Origin: Clostridia bacterium | GTDB taxonomy: Bacteria > Bacillota > Clostridia > Christensenellales > CAG-917 | Length of the DNA stretch: 23,545 nucleotides | Direction of reading: 5' to 3' | Assembly (NCBI GenBank): GCA_900754695.1 | Contig: CAAEDU010000123.1 | Span: 1-23,545 of the forward strand | Part shown: one piece after another, positions 7,110 through 14,652 of the stretch | Layout of the letters: the number at the start of each line of letters is the position of its first letter | Position numbering within the stretch: the first letter of the stretch is position 1 | Made by a program: the position numbers and the translations under genes | Notes under the pieces: generated by a model | Told to the model about the DNA's origin: nothing | Seen by the model: only the letters and a program-made list of their open reading frames with translations | Databases searched by the model: none

Positions 7110-7763
7110 ATGAGCAAGATCACTGTTGCCGCAAAGAAAGTCGGCGATTTTATCAAAAGGAACGCATTCTATCTCCTCATCCTGCTGTGCATAGCGTCCG
7201 TGGCGACCGTCATCGCTCTCGCCGCCAGCGGCGATTTCGGCGGTGAGACGGATCCCGGCGCGGAAGTCGTCCTTCCCGCCCCCGACGACACCGACGAGCC
7301 CGACGAGCCGGATGAGCCCGATGAGCCGGACGAGCCCGAAAAGCCCACCCTCTCCTTCGCCTCTCCCGTGAACGGCACCGTCTCGCAGAGTTACAGCGAC
7401 ACCGCCCTCGTGTGGAACGCCACCCTCGGTCAGTATGAAGCACATCTCGGCGTGGACTTTGTCGGCGACGACCTCTCCGTCCTTGCGGCGGAAGCGGGCA
7501 CGGTGAGCGAAGTGACCACGGACGTCCTGGACGGCGTGTGCGTCACCATCGACCACGCGGACGGCTATCAGACCCGCTACTGCTCTCTTGACGAAGACGT
7601 GCAGGTCTCCGTGGGCGACACCGTGGAAAAGGGACAGCTCCTCGGCACCATGGCGGCGACCCGCGGCTCGGAGAGCCTTGCCGGCAGCCACCTGCACTTC
7701 GAGATGATGAAGGACGGCGCCGTGATAGACCCGCTGAGCGTCCTCATCCTCGAGGAAAAATGA
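7110..7763 (+). CDS. Membrane-anchored M23 (LytM) protein, SpoIIQ-like
   Basis: The protein has 217 residues. One transmembrane segment lies near residues 20-40, a DEP repeat linker at about 62-76, and an M23/LytM domain at about 82-217. The zinc ligands appear intact: H112 and D116 in HLGVDF, and H196 in SHLHFEM, with H194 as the catalytic histidine. The usual YxHL motif reads YCSL, a change also expected in SpoIIQ-type proteins. SpoIIQ is the forespore-membrane half of the SpoIIQ-SpoIIIAH channel during engulfment; clostridial forms can keep peptidase residues. A general cell-wall endopeptidase is the alternative. The start is set by ACGGAGG 7 nt upstream. The gene stands alone, divergent from the five-gene operon, and ends at a strong terminator. 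Confidence 0.8.
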   Translation: MSKITVAAKKVGDFIKRNAFYLLILLCIASVATVIALAASGDFGGETDPGAEVVLPAPDDTDEPDEPDEPDEPDEPEKPTLSFASPVNGTVSQSYSDTALVWNATLGQYEAHLGVDFVGDDLSVLAAEAGTVSEVTTDVLDGVCVTIDHADGYQTRYCSLDEDVQVSVGDTVEKGQLLGTMAATRGSESLAGSHLHFEMMKDGAVIDPLSVLILEEK

Positions 7764-7808
7764 ACTCACCCTTCCCACATATGAGGAAATAATCTCCCCC
7801 CTTATGCC

Positions 7809-7843
7809 GAGGAGCGCGGACGGTGTCCGCGCTCCTCTTTTTT
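7809..7843 (+). terminator. Rho-independent terminator of the M23 gene
   Basis: A perfect 12-bp GC-rich stem (7809-7820 with 7826-7837) closes a 5-nt loop CGGTG and is followed directly by six T (7838-7843) on the plus strand. It lies 46 nt after the stop codon. The minus strand has no T run, so it serves only the plus-strand gene. Confidence 0.93.
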
Positions 7844-7916
7844 GCGTCTTTATGTTGTAAGTTCTCCCGTCGGCGCTCGGAGCAAGAGCGGTGCGCGCTC
7901 CGCCGCCGAGCCTCGA

Positions 7917-9524
7917 TCACGCTTGGCGAGTGTACACCTCGTGCATGGGGAGTTTGGGCGGGAAGATGTCGGCGATGAGTCCCTCGCTCACGGCGCACTT
8001 CTTTGCGAAGATGAGGTTGACTGCGGGAGTGACGATCATGCTCGCCGCCATGCTCGCGACGCCGATGAAGGGGGACTGACCGATGCCCGCCTTGAACGCT
8101 TCGCCGAAGGTGGGGTCTCCGCCCGCGGCGCGCAGCATGTAGTAGCCCAGCCCGATGATGAGCGAGAACGTCAGCACCAGCGAGGTGACGATGGAGGCGT
8201 AAGCCCCCGCCTTGTTCGCCTTCTTGCTGTAAAGCCCGTAGAAATAGGGCCCGACAAAGCAGCCCGCGATGGTGCCCCAGCTCAGGCTCATCATGGTGAC
8301 GATGGCGTCCACCTCCACGATGGCGAGCACGGCGGAGGCGGCGACAAACACCAGACACAGCACGCGGATGAGGATGTTGAGGTTGCTCTCGGGCGCGGCC
8401 CTTTTGATGTAGCCCTTATAGAAATCCACCGTCACGGTGGAGCTCGACGAGAGGGAGAGCGCCGCCAGCGTGGACATGGACGCCGAGAAGAGGAGCACGA
8501 GGATGAGACCGAGCAGCGCGGAGGGCAGATTTTCCACGATCATGGTGGGGATGAGCCTGTCGTAGTTGCCGTCCGGGACCTCGCTCACGAAGCGGGTGAT
8601 CATGCTGCCCATGAAATAGGCGCCGCACCCGACCACCAGCGAGAAGAAAGTGGAGATGACCGCGCCGCGGCGGATCGCCGCCTTGTCCTTGATGGCGTAG
8701 AACTTGTGTATGGACTGCGGCATCCCCCACATCCCGAATGAGGTCAGGAGCACGAGGATGACGATGTTGAAGAGCTGGTTGTCAAGGAAAGTCCCGCCCT
8801 CCGGGGTGACGGGGTTGGGGACGAGAGTGAGATCGGGGTCGGCAAAGAGCGCGCCGAGCCCCTCCCCCCAGTTCATCTCCGGGGTGCCGAGCAGCATGAA
8901 CACCGTGACCACGATGCCCACGATCATGATGGTGCCCTGGATGAAGTCCGTGATGGTGGTGGCGAAATAGCCGCCGAGGAAGAGATAAGCCGCCGTGAGA
9001 CCCGCGAGGATGAGGATGCACCACACGGAGTCGATGCCGAGCGCCGCCTCGAAGATATAGCCCATGCCCTGATAGACGGACGCGGAATAAGGCAGCAGGA
9101 ATATGAAGATGATGAGCGCGGCGAAAAGCTTGATATACTTGCTCTCATACCTCTTCTCGAAAAATTCGGGCATGGTGCGCGCGCCGAGCGCCGAGGTCAT
9201 ATACTTGGTGCGGTTGGCGAGCACCAGCCACGCGGCGAGGGTGCCGAGGAGCATGTTGCCCACGCCGATCCACACCGCGGAGAGACCGAAGTTCCAGCCG
9301 AACTTGCCTGCATACCCGACAAAGACGACGGCGGAGAAATAGGTCGCTCCGTACGCGAACGCGCTGAGCCACCCGCCCACGCCCTTGTTCGCGAACATGA
9401 AGCCTTCCACGCTGGTGCTCTTGCGCCGCGTGACGAGAGCCACGGCGAGAATGACCGCCATATATATGCCGAAAATGAGCCATTGCGGCCACACCTCGTT
9501 TGCCGCCGAGATCAACGAAAGCAT
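7917..9524 (-). CDS. Sodium:solute symporter (SSS family)
   Basis: The protein has 535 residues and 12-13 predicted hydrophobic segments, typical of the SSS family (TC 2.A.21). Family marks are the early GVGGWLSAFAYGATYFSAVVFVGYAGK segment (positions about 48-74), ARTMPEFFEKRYESK after the third helix, and LFSASMSTLAALSLSSSSTVTVDFYK (about 334-359), which aligns with the TM8 sodium-site region of PutP and vSGLT. It couples solute uptake to the sodium gradient; the substrate (amino acid, sugar, short acid) cannot be told. The start at 9524 has GGAG 7 nt upstream. It is a single-gene unit converging on the M23 gene. The 219 nt upstream contain CATATG-centred palindromes that may be operators. 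Confidence 0.9.
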   Translation of the reverse strand: MLSLISAANEVWPQWLIFGIYMAVILAVALVTRRKSTSVEGFMFANKGVGGWLSAFAYGATYFSAVVFVGYAGKFGWNFGLSAVWIGVGNMLLGTLAAWLVLANRTKYMTSALGARTMPEFFEKRYESKYIKLFAALIIFIFLLPYSASVYQGMGYIFEAALGIDSVWCILILAGLTAAYLFLGGYFATTITDFIQGTIMIVGIVVTVFMLLGTPEMNWGEGLGALFADPDLTLVPNPVTPEGGTFLDNQLFNIVILVLLTSFGMWGMPQSIHKFYAIKDKAAIRRGAVISTFFSLVVGCGAYFMGSMITRFVSEVPDGNYDRLIPTMIVENLPSALLGLILVLLFSASMSTLAALSLSSSSTVTVDFYKGYIKRAAPESNLNILIRVLCLVFVAASAVLAIVEVDAIVTMMSLSWGTIAGCFVGPYFYGLYSKKANKAGAYASIVTSLVLTFSLIIGLGYYMLRAAGGDPTFGEAFKAGIGQSPFIGVASMAASMIVTPAVNLIFAKKCAVSEGLIADIFPPKLPMHEVYTRQA

Positions 9525-9592
9525 CCTTCCTCTCCGATTTCACCCGTCTTGCGGGGTCGCTGTCATTTGGCGCCGCGTCACGCCGACGTCTG

Positions 9593-9693
9593 CGCATATG
9601 CGGCGGTGTTCCCTGCCGTCCTCACGTTTCCGCATATGTCCTTATGACGCGGCTTGAACGTTCCCGCCGCTGTCCATGTGCACATATGCGCAC
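9593..9693. promoter_or_regulatory. Three CATATG-centred palindromes upstream of the symporter
   Basis: GCATATG occurs at 9594-9600 and 9632-9638, and as its complement at 9683-9689. The first is a perfect 10-bp palindrome, CGCATATGCG (9593-9602). The last is a 16-nt imperfect palindrome (9678-9693) with one unpaired position. Their clustering in the symporter upstream region suggests regulator binding sites, but no promoter could be fixed and no regulator gene is adjacent. Confidence 0.35.
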
Positions 9694-9710
9694 TTCTTCA
9701 TTCAAAAACG

Positions 9711-9738
9711 CATGATAAAATGTGCATTTCTGCACATT
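9711..9738 (-). terminator. Probable terminator of the HAD gene
   Basis: AATGTGCA (9719-9726) and TGCACATT (9731-9738) form a perfect 8-bp stem with a 4-nt loop, starting 5 nt after the HAD stop codon. On the minus strand it is followed by TTTTAT, a short U tract. The stem is AT-rich and the tract weak, so termination may be partial. Confidence 0.55.
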
Positions 9739-9743
9739 GAGCC

Positions 9744-10532
9744 CTATCCGAGCAGCCCCGGGATGTCCCGCACCGCCTCGAGGATATAGTCCGGTTTCAC
9801 CCTGCTCCGCTCCACATCCGCACGCGAGGTCTCCCCCGTCAGCACCAGCACGGAGACGAAGCCGCAGTTGCGCCCGAAGGCGATGTCCGTATACAGTCTG
9901 TCCCCCACCATCGCGATCTTGCGCGGCGGCAGGTTATATTTCAGCGCTATCCTCTCCCCCGCCGTCTTGTGTGGCTTGCCCATCACGAGGTCGGGGTCTC
10001 TGCCCACGGTGAGCCTGATGGCGGAGAGCATGGCGCCGACGTCCGGCATCGGGCACCCTTCCGCGGGACAGAAGTTGTCCGGGTGCGTCGCGATGAAAGG
10101 CAGCCCGTCATGGACGAAGCGGCAGAATTTGTAGAGCCTGTCGTAGGTGAGAGAAGTGTCAAAGCCGATGACGGCAAGGTCGGGCTCGTCCTCCGAGAGC
10201 TCGATGCCGTACATCTCGAATTCCGCGCGCAGGCGGTCGTTGCCGAGCAGGAACACCTTTTTGCCGCGGTAGTTGTCAAGGAGATATTCGCAGGTCACCT
10301 GCCCGCTGGTGTATATCTCGTCCGACCACACCCTGAGCCCGAGATGGTTGAGGCGCGCGATGTAATCGGTGTGCATGCGGGAGCTGTTGTTGGTGAAAAA
10401 ACAGATGCGTTTGCCCATCTCGCGCAGACGGTTCACCGCCGCGAAAGAGCCCTCGATCTCCCTGTCTCCTATGTACACCGTGCCGTCGAGGTCGAACAGG
10501 AACAGCTCGACGTCTCTTATGTTTTTCGCCAT
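9744..10532 (-). CDS. HAD-superfamily IIA phosphatase, NagD-like
   Basis: The protein has 262 residues. HAD motif I is FDLDGT, with nucleophile D14 and general acid D16. Motif II is TNNSS (47-51), motif III the lysine in GKPHKTAGE, and motif IV GDRLYTDI. The order and the large C2 cap between motifs II and III are those of the NagD/4-nitrophenylphosphatase subfamily, whose members hydrolyse small phosphomonoesters such as phosphoglycolate, glycerol phosphate or nucleotides. The start at 10532 is preferred because GGGAGG stands 5 nt upstream; an ATG at 10547 would lie above that site. It sits 21 nt after the degenerate glycerol-1-phosphate-dehydrogenase-like gene and is probably cotranscribed with it, which hints at a glycerol-phosphate substrate. 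Confidence 0.88.
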   Translation of the reverse strand: MAKNIRDVELFLFDLDGTVYIGDREIEGSFAAVNRLREMGKRICFFTNNSSRMHTDYIARLNHLGLRVWSDEIYTSGQVTCEYLLDNYRGKKVFLLGNDRLRAEFEMYGIELSEDEPDLAVIGFDTSLTYDRLYKFCRFVHDGLPFIATHPDNFCPAEGCPMPDVGAMLSAIRLTVGRDPDLVMGKPHKTAGERIALKYNLPPRKIAMVGDRLYTDIAFGRNCGFVSVLVLTGETSRADVERSRVKPDYILEAVRDIPGLLG

Positions 10533-10553
10533 CGTATCCTCCCGCAAAGGGGC

Positions 10554-11705
10554 TCATCCGCTCCTTGCAGCCCTCTCTCCTTTTGCGCTCTTCCCCGCGC
10601 CCGTCGTCATCGCCGCGAGGAACCCCGTCCCCGCCGCGAACCCGAGCAGTCCGCCCGAAAGTTCGCCCGCGAGCGCCATGGCGCGCAGCATATCCGCGGA
10701 GGTGAACGCGCTCTTCATCCAGAACCCGGCGTCTTCGTACATCCTGCGCCACTTCCGCTCGGCGGAGGTGAGGTCGCAGGAGGCGAGCTCCGCGATGAGA
10801 TCCATGCGATATTCTCCGAGAATATAATTTATTCTAAAATAACCGCTCCCGCCGAAAATGTCAAACGCTTGCAGGATGTTGCCCCTCTTTCCGCCCGCGA
10901 GACGGGCGATCTCGTCCGCCGCGGAGGAGTGATCGGCGGGGATGAGAGTGTCCGTCGCGGGCGAGGACAGATACGCCCTGTAAAACGCCGCGAGCGCGCA
11001 CGCCGCCGCAAAGACGTATTCCCCCTTCCTTCTCGCCCGCTTGCCTCCCGCCGTCGCGATGAGTCTCAGCATCTCGGCGGTGACGTCGCAGGCATATCTC
11101 ACACCGGAAACCCCGCTCTTCATCACTTTGAGCGCGATGTCCGCGGCGGTGTCCTCTGCCCTTAGTTCCTCGCGGCGGATGTCCCGCCGTTCCGCCAGCA
11201 CTTTCTCCGCAAAAAGATCCTCGAAGCGCTTCACGGGAGACGCGAGCAGGATGCCGCACGCGGCTGCTCTCGCTTCCGTGGGAGAGGCTGCGAGCACACC
11301 CTCGTCCAGGCACACCGCCTTCACTCCGCCTCCCGCGAGCAACCCCTCCTCGCACGGGACGGAGGGAAAGAGCACGCACTCTCCCCGCCTTTCAGCCGCG
11401 GCAGCCTTCGCCGCGTCCGCGGCGAAGGCTCCGCCCACGCCCAGGACGACGATGCAGTTCTCCTCCGCGGAGCCCGCTTCCTCCGCCCTTCTCTCCGTGA
11501 CGCGCAGACCCTCGCCCCTCAAAGCCTCGGCGACATTCGCCGCGAGAGCCTCTCCGTCATCGTCCATCACGACGAGCACCCTGCCCCCGCCCGAGAGCTC
11601 TGCGATGTAGCCGCCGAGCGCGGGGACGAGCCCTTTGCCGAGATAAACATCCGCGCCGCCCGCCTTCTCCTTCGCCGCGGGCATGAGCGCCTTTTCCTGC
11701 AACAT
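10554..11705 (-). CDS. Degenerate glycerol-1-phosphate dehydrogenase/iron-ADH-fold protein
   Basis: The protein has 383 residues. The N-terminal half looks like the nucleotide-binding half of the DHQ-synthase/Fe-ADH superfamily: VLGVGGAFAADAAK (87-100) matches the family's VGGGTxxDxxK, and PSVPCEEG (114-121) matches its PTAASxDG loop. The expected metal-ligand motif (GxGDLLS in AraM/EgsA) appears as ACGILLAS (149-156), without the aspartate. In the C-terminal half only one candidate ligand, DHSSAADE, is visible; a second histidine is not seen. It may therefore be a catalytically altered or inactive relative of glycerol-1-phosphate dehydrogenase. The start at 11705 has GGAGG 5 nt ahead. The NagD-like gene follows 21 nt downstream. 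The composition is alanine- and arginine-rich. Fold assignment is moderate; function is unknown. Confidence 0.6.
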   Translation of the reverse strand: MLQEKALMPAAKEKAGGADVYLGKGLVPALGGYIAELSGGGRVLVVMDDDGEALAANVAEALRGEGLRVTERRAEEAGSAEENCIVVLGVGGAFAADAAKAAAAERRGECVLFPSVPCEEGLLAGGGVKAVCLDEGVLAASPTEARAAACGILLASPVKRFEDLFAEKVLAERRDIRREELRAEDTAADIALKVMKSGVSGVRYACDVTAEMLRLIATAGGKRARRKGEYVFAAACALAAFYRAYLSSPATDTLIPADHSSAADEIARLAGGKRGNILQAFDIFGGSGYFRINYILGEYRMDLIAELASCDLTSAERKWRRMYEDAGFWMKSAFTSADMLRAMALAGELSGGLLGFAAGTGFLAAMTTGAGKSAKGERAARSG

Positions 11706-11928
11706 ACGCACCTCCGCGGCAATGCTACCACTCCGCCGCCGCGCGAAAAACGGCTCTTTTGGCAAAAAACTGCGGGAAACTGCGGGAAAATGAGGAAAAG
11801 CGCCCGCATGCCGGACCGGAATAATACGGACGCCTCTTCATTCCGGGAACAACACAGGCGCAAAAGGGAACGCCCGGGGCGCTTCGCAGGCAACTCCCGA
11901 TGTCGGGGTGCCGACGTCCCGCACGCCG

Positions 11929-12726
11929 TCACAATGTCAGCTTGTATATCTCGTTGCGGGGGACGCCGCGCTCCGCCGCGACGCGCTTCACCGCCTCTTT
12001 CTTGTCCATGCCGCTGTCGACATAGTGCGCAAGGTGCTCCTCGGGAGTGAGCGAGAGCAGCGCGTTCTCCTCCTCCGCGCCCTCGATGACGAGGACTATC
12101 TCCCCCCTCTCCTCACACTCGAACGAGAGCAAGGTGCTCTCCGTCACGCACTCGTGCAGCTTGGTCATCTCGCGTACGGCGTACACCTTTCTGTCGCCGA
12201 GGATGTCGCCGAGCTCCGCCGCAAGCCTCCGGACGTCGTGGGGAGCGGCGTATATCACGATGGGCAGACAAGCCGCCGCCGCGCGCTCCACCGCCCGCCT
12301 CCTCGCGCTCTGCTTCTCGGGCAGGAAACCGAGGAAGACGAAGCCCTTGCCCTTCACCCCGGAGAGCGCCACCGCGGTCACCACGGCGCTGGGTCCGGGG
12401 ACGCTTTCGACATCTATCCCCTCCCTTCTGCAAAGTGCGACGACTTCCGCGCCCGGGTCGGAGACGGAGGGCATCCCCGCGTCCGTGATGAGCGCGACGT
12501 TTTTGCCCTGCCTCACCAGATCGACTATTTTAAGTGCGCATTCCGCCTCGTTAAACTTGTGATATGCGATCGTCCAAGCATCCGCGCCGATCTCGGCAAG
12601 CAGCGGACGGGAATGGCGGGTGTCTTCGCAGGCGATGACGTCCGCCGCGCGGAGGGTCTCCTTCGCACGCGGAGAGAGGTCGCCGAGGTTGCCTATCGGG
12701 GTGCCGACAATGAAAAGTTTCGCCAT
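11929..12726 (-). CDS. rsmI: 16S rRNA (cytidine1402-2'-O)-methyltransferase
   Basis: The protein has 265 residues and is an SAM-dependent tetrapyrrole-methylase-fold enzyme. The opening LFIVGTPIGNLGDLSPRA, then CEDTRHS (33-39), ITDAGMPSVSDPG and VPGPSAVVTAVALSG are diagnostic of RsmI. With RsmH it modifies C1402 in the decoding centre of 16S rRNA. The C-terminal helical part (ALLSLTPEEHLAHYVDSGMD, then KKEAVKRVAAERGVPRNEIY) matches the family's small C-terminal domain. Its start overlaps the stop of the trmN6-like gene by one base (TGATG), and it is the last gene of the rplI operon. A weak 8-bp hairpin lies after it at 11899-11918 without a T run. Confidence 0.95.
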   Translation of the reverse strand: MAKLFIVGTPIGNLGDLSPRAKETLRAADVIACEDTRHSRPLLAEIGADAWTIAYHKFNEAECALKIVDLVRQGKNVALITDAGMPSVSDPGAEVVALCRREGIDVESVPGPSAVVTAVALSGVKGKGFVFLGFLPEKQSARRRAVERAAAACLPIVIYAAPHDVRRLAAELGDILGDRKVYAVREMTKLHECVTESTLLSFECEERGEIVLVIEGAEEENALLSLTPEEHLAHYVDSGMDKKEAVKRVAAERGVPRNEIYKLTL

Positions 12727-13430
12727 CAGCGGTAGAGCTCCTTCATCTTTTCGCTCTCTTCTCCCTTTTCGTCCAGGATGTAGAGCGCGTCGGTGACAAT
12801 GCCCGGCTTCGCGCCCTTGCGCGCCGTCATCACGAACACCGAAGCCTTCGCCTCGGGACGGGGGAAGACGAAAGTTATCTTTTTGGGTTCAAGGGCGTGC
12901 GCCCTCGCGGAGGACACCGCATCGCAGAGCCGCTCCGCCCTCATCACGAGGGTGAAGTCTCCGCCGAACCTGAGACACGCGGACGCCGCGGCGACGAAGT
13001 CGTCCAGCACCGCCCCGCTCTCACGCTTGGCGGCGGCGTTCCTGCCTCCGTCCGTGCCGTCCTCAAAATCGAAATAAGGCGGATTGCACACCGCCTTGTC
13101 GAAACTTTCCCGCCCGAGTAGTTTCGCCGCGTCGCGCACGTCGGCGCAGAGCACGGACATCCGCGCCTTCAGCCCGCACCTTTCCGCATTGCGGCGGGCG
13201 AGCTCCGCGGCGCGGGGATCGAGCTCCACTCCCACCGCCTCTTTCACTCCCTTTTTGAGGAGGGCGAGGATGGCGATGATGCCGACTCCGCAGCCGAGGT
13301 CGAGCAGCCTGTCGCGGCTGCCCGCGGAGAGCAGATTTGCGCATATTACGGAATCCTGCGTGAAGCGGTAGCCCTCCGTGTCCTGCAACACGGAGAAGCC
13401 CCTGCCGAGGTCCACCGCATATTCCGTCAT
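12726..13430 (-). CDS. tRNA1(Val) (adenine(37)-N6)-methyltransferase family (TrmN6/YfiC-like)
   Basis: The protein has 234 residues and is a class I SAM methyltransferase. Motif I is LLDLGCGVGIIAI, followed by the acidic GVELDPRAAELA. The adenine-N6 catalytic motif NPPY is within AVCNPPYFDF. The N-terminal FSVLQDTEGYRFTQDS region, with the FxxDS-type signature before motif I, is typical of the YfiC/TrmN6 (COG4123) group. That group commonly precedes rsmI in Firmicutes. The start at 13430 overlaps the rplI stop by 4 nt (ATGA) and its stop overlaps the rsmI start by one base, so the three genes are coupled. RNA target by family only. Confidence 0.88.
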   Translation of the reverse strand: MTEYAVDLGRGFSVLQDTEGYRFTQDSVICANLLSAGSRDRLLDLGCGVGIIAILALLKKGVKEAVGVELDPRAAELARRNAERCGLKARMSVLCADVRDAAKLLGRESFDKAVCNPPYFDFEDGTDGGRNAAAKRESGAVLDDFVAAASACLRFGGDFTLVMRAERLCDAVSSARAHALEPKKITFVFPRPEAKASVFVMTARKGAKPGIVTDALYILDEKGEESEKMKELYR

Positions 13431-13873
13431 GCGCGTTCGACGCGGATCTTCACGCGCGTACTGATCTCGGGATAGACCCTGACCGTCACCTCGAAATCAC
13501 CGAAATCGCGGATGCTCTCCTTGATGTCGATCTTTTTCTTGTCGATGTCGTAGCCGAGGGCGGCGAGCGCCTCTGAGATGTTCTCGCCCGTGACGGAGCC
13601 GAACATCTTGCCCCCGTTGTCCCCGCCGCGCATTTTGACGGTGACGACGACGTCTTTGAGTTTCTTGACCGTCTCGAGGGCGGCGGCGCGCTCGGCGGCG
13701 TCCTTCGCCTCCTTGGACTTCCTGCGCTGTTCCGCGACATAGAGGTTCTGCGTGGTGCCCTCGATGGCGAGACCCTTTTTCAAGAGGAAGTTGCGGGCAT
13801 AGCCGTCGTTGACTTCGACGATCTCGCCCTTTTTGCCTGTACCTTTGACGTCCTGGTTGAGAATGACTTTCAT
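13427..13873 (-). CDS. rplI: 50S ribosomal protein L9
   Basis: The protein has 148 residues, the standard L9 length. The N-terminal MKVILNQDVKGTGKKGEIVEV, then VNDGYARNFLLKKGLA is the conserved rRNA-binding domain. A long charged connecting helix (about 48-75, rich in K, E, A) and the C-terminal domain MFGSVTGENISEAL follow. L9 sits at the base of the L1 stalk on the large subunit. AAGGAG lies 6 nt ahead of the ATG at 13873, and a good sigma-A promoter lies immediately upstream. It heads an operon with trmN6-like and rsmI, a partnership different from the common dnaB/gdpP neighbourhood. Confidence 0.97.
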   Translation of the reverse strand: MKVILNQDVKGTGKKGEIVEVNDGYARNFLLKKGLAIEGTTQNLYVAEQRRKSKEAKDAAERAAALETVKKLKDVVVTVKMRGGDNGGKMFGSVTGENISEALAALGYDIDKKKIDIKESIRDFGDFEVTVRVYPEISTRVKIRVERA

Positions 13874-13891
13874 AGCTGTCTCCTTTTTTTT

Positions 13892-13920
13892 ATCATATCA
13901 CACCCCGCGCCGCATTACAA
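13892..13920 (-). promoter_or_regulatory. Sigma-A promoter of the rplI operon
   Basis: On the minus strand, TTGTAA (13920-13915) and TATGAT (13897-13892) are 17 nt apart. The predicted start near 13885 leaves a leader of only about 12 nt that begins with the Shine-Dalgarno sequence. No other promoter is needed for the three coupled genes. Confidence 0.7.
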
Positions 13921-14105
13921 GCCGCAGACGCGAAGGAAAGGTGCGGAATGGTGCACATCGGTCATGGGAACGATGCTTTTGGCGTGTCCGTCGGCAAAAA
14001 CTTGCGGGCAACAACAGTCCGACGCACGGCTCCGCCCGCCCGCAAAGGAGCGAGACGGAATAAAAAGAGAACGAACGGGCAACACTAACCCCGGAGGCAA
14101 AAAAA

Positions 14106-14420
14106 ATGAAAGAGATCATCTGTGAGACGTCAAGCTGCGAACACAACCTCAAATGCCGCTGTATGGCGGGCATCATCTCGGTGGGGGACGGCGCGAAGTG
14201 CCTGAGCCGCATAAAGCGGGAGGGCGGCGCGCTCGCGCAGTCCTTTGCGGATGTGGAAGCGGGAGAAGAATTCCACGGCGCCGACCGTGACAGCATCGTG
14301 CAATGCTCCGCCGAGTGCGCGCTGAACACGGGCGGGCTGTGCTCCGCGGAAAAGATCACCGTCCGCGACAAGCTCTTCTCGGCAAAATGCAAGTCACGCA
14401 TCGCGGCGCCTAAGAACTGA
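14106..14420 (+). CDS. DUF1540 domain cysteine-rich protein
   Basis: The protein has 104 residues and carries two cysteine clusters. The first is ICETSSCEHNLKCRC with CMAGIISV; the second is QCSAECALNTGGLCSAEKITV. Each follows the DUF1540 pattern C-x(3-6)-C-x(n)-C-x-A-x-x-I-x-V, so the protein holds two DUF1540-like repeats that probably bind metal. Such small proteins are common in Clostridia, often in spore-formers, but have no proven function. The ATG at 14106 has GGAGG 9 nt upstream followed by an A run. The gene stands alone, divergent from rplI and convergent on the O-antigen-ligase-like gene, with a bidirectional terminator between them. Confidence 0.85.
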   Translation: MKEIICETSSCEHNLKCRCMAGIISVGDGAKCLSRIKREGGALAQSFADVEAGEEFHGADRDSIVQCSAECALNTGGLCSAEKITVRDKLFSAKCKSRIAAPKN

Positions 14421-14521
14421 AAATGTTTCCGCCGCGCTCCACGGCGCCCGCCGTTTTGCCGCTTTTCGTGACGACCCAAACCGAAAGACGTTTTCGTCAC
14501 GCTCCGCGATGTTTGATGCAC

Positions 14522-14573
14522 AAATGACATTTGAACATCAAAAAACGCCGTATAAACGGCGTTTTTGTCATTT
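14522..14573. terminator. Bidirectional terminator between DUF1540 and O-antigen ligase genes
   Basis: AAAAACGCCGT (14541-14551) and ACGGCGTTTTT (14556-14566) form a perfect 11-bp stem with an ATAA loop, giving a T tract on both strands. The outer edges read AAATGACA (14522-14529) and TGTCATTT (14566-14573), themselves complementary. It lies between convergent genes and can stop both transcripts. Confidence 0.93.
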
Positions 14574-14652
14574 CTCGCTTTTCTGCGCCTGCTCGCGGAC
14601 AGCCGGGAGGGAAAGAACGGGACGGAACGCCCGCTCTCGGCGCACTCCCCTC

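Noticed and set aside
7290..7340. Short tandem nucleotide repeat resembling an array
   Set aside because: It is the coding repeat for Asp-Glu-Pro in the linker of the M23 protein, with a period of 9 nt and no spacers.
7080..7778. Minus-strand frame of 232 codons over the M23 gene
   Set aside because: It is a mirror of the SpoIIQ-like gene with intact HxxxD/HxH motifs; its translation has no domain and no ribosome site.
7861..7916. Terminator for the symporter in the GC-rich segment after its stop
   Set aside because: The CGGCG/CGCCG pairing is interrupted and lacks a T tract on the minus strand, so the call is not supported.
11770..11789. Tandem CTGCGGGAAA repeat upstream of the dehydrogenase-like gene
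   Set aside because: There are only two copies of 10 nt and no link to a promoter could be shown, so it is not reported as a regulatory site.
11899..11918. Hairpin after rsmI as a terminator
   Set aside because: The stem is 8 bp with a G-T pair and no T run follows on the minus strand.
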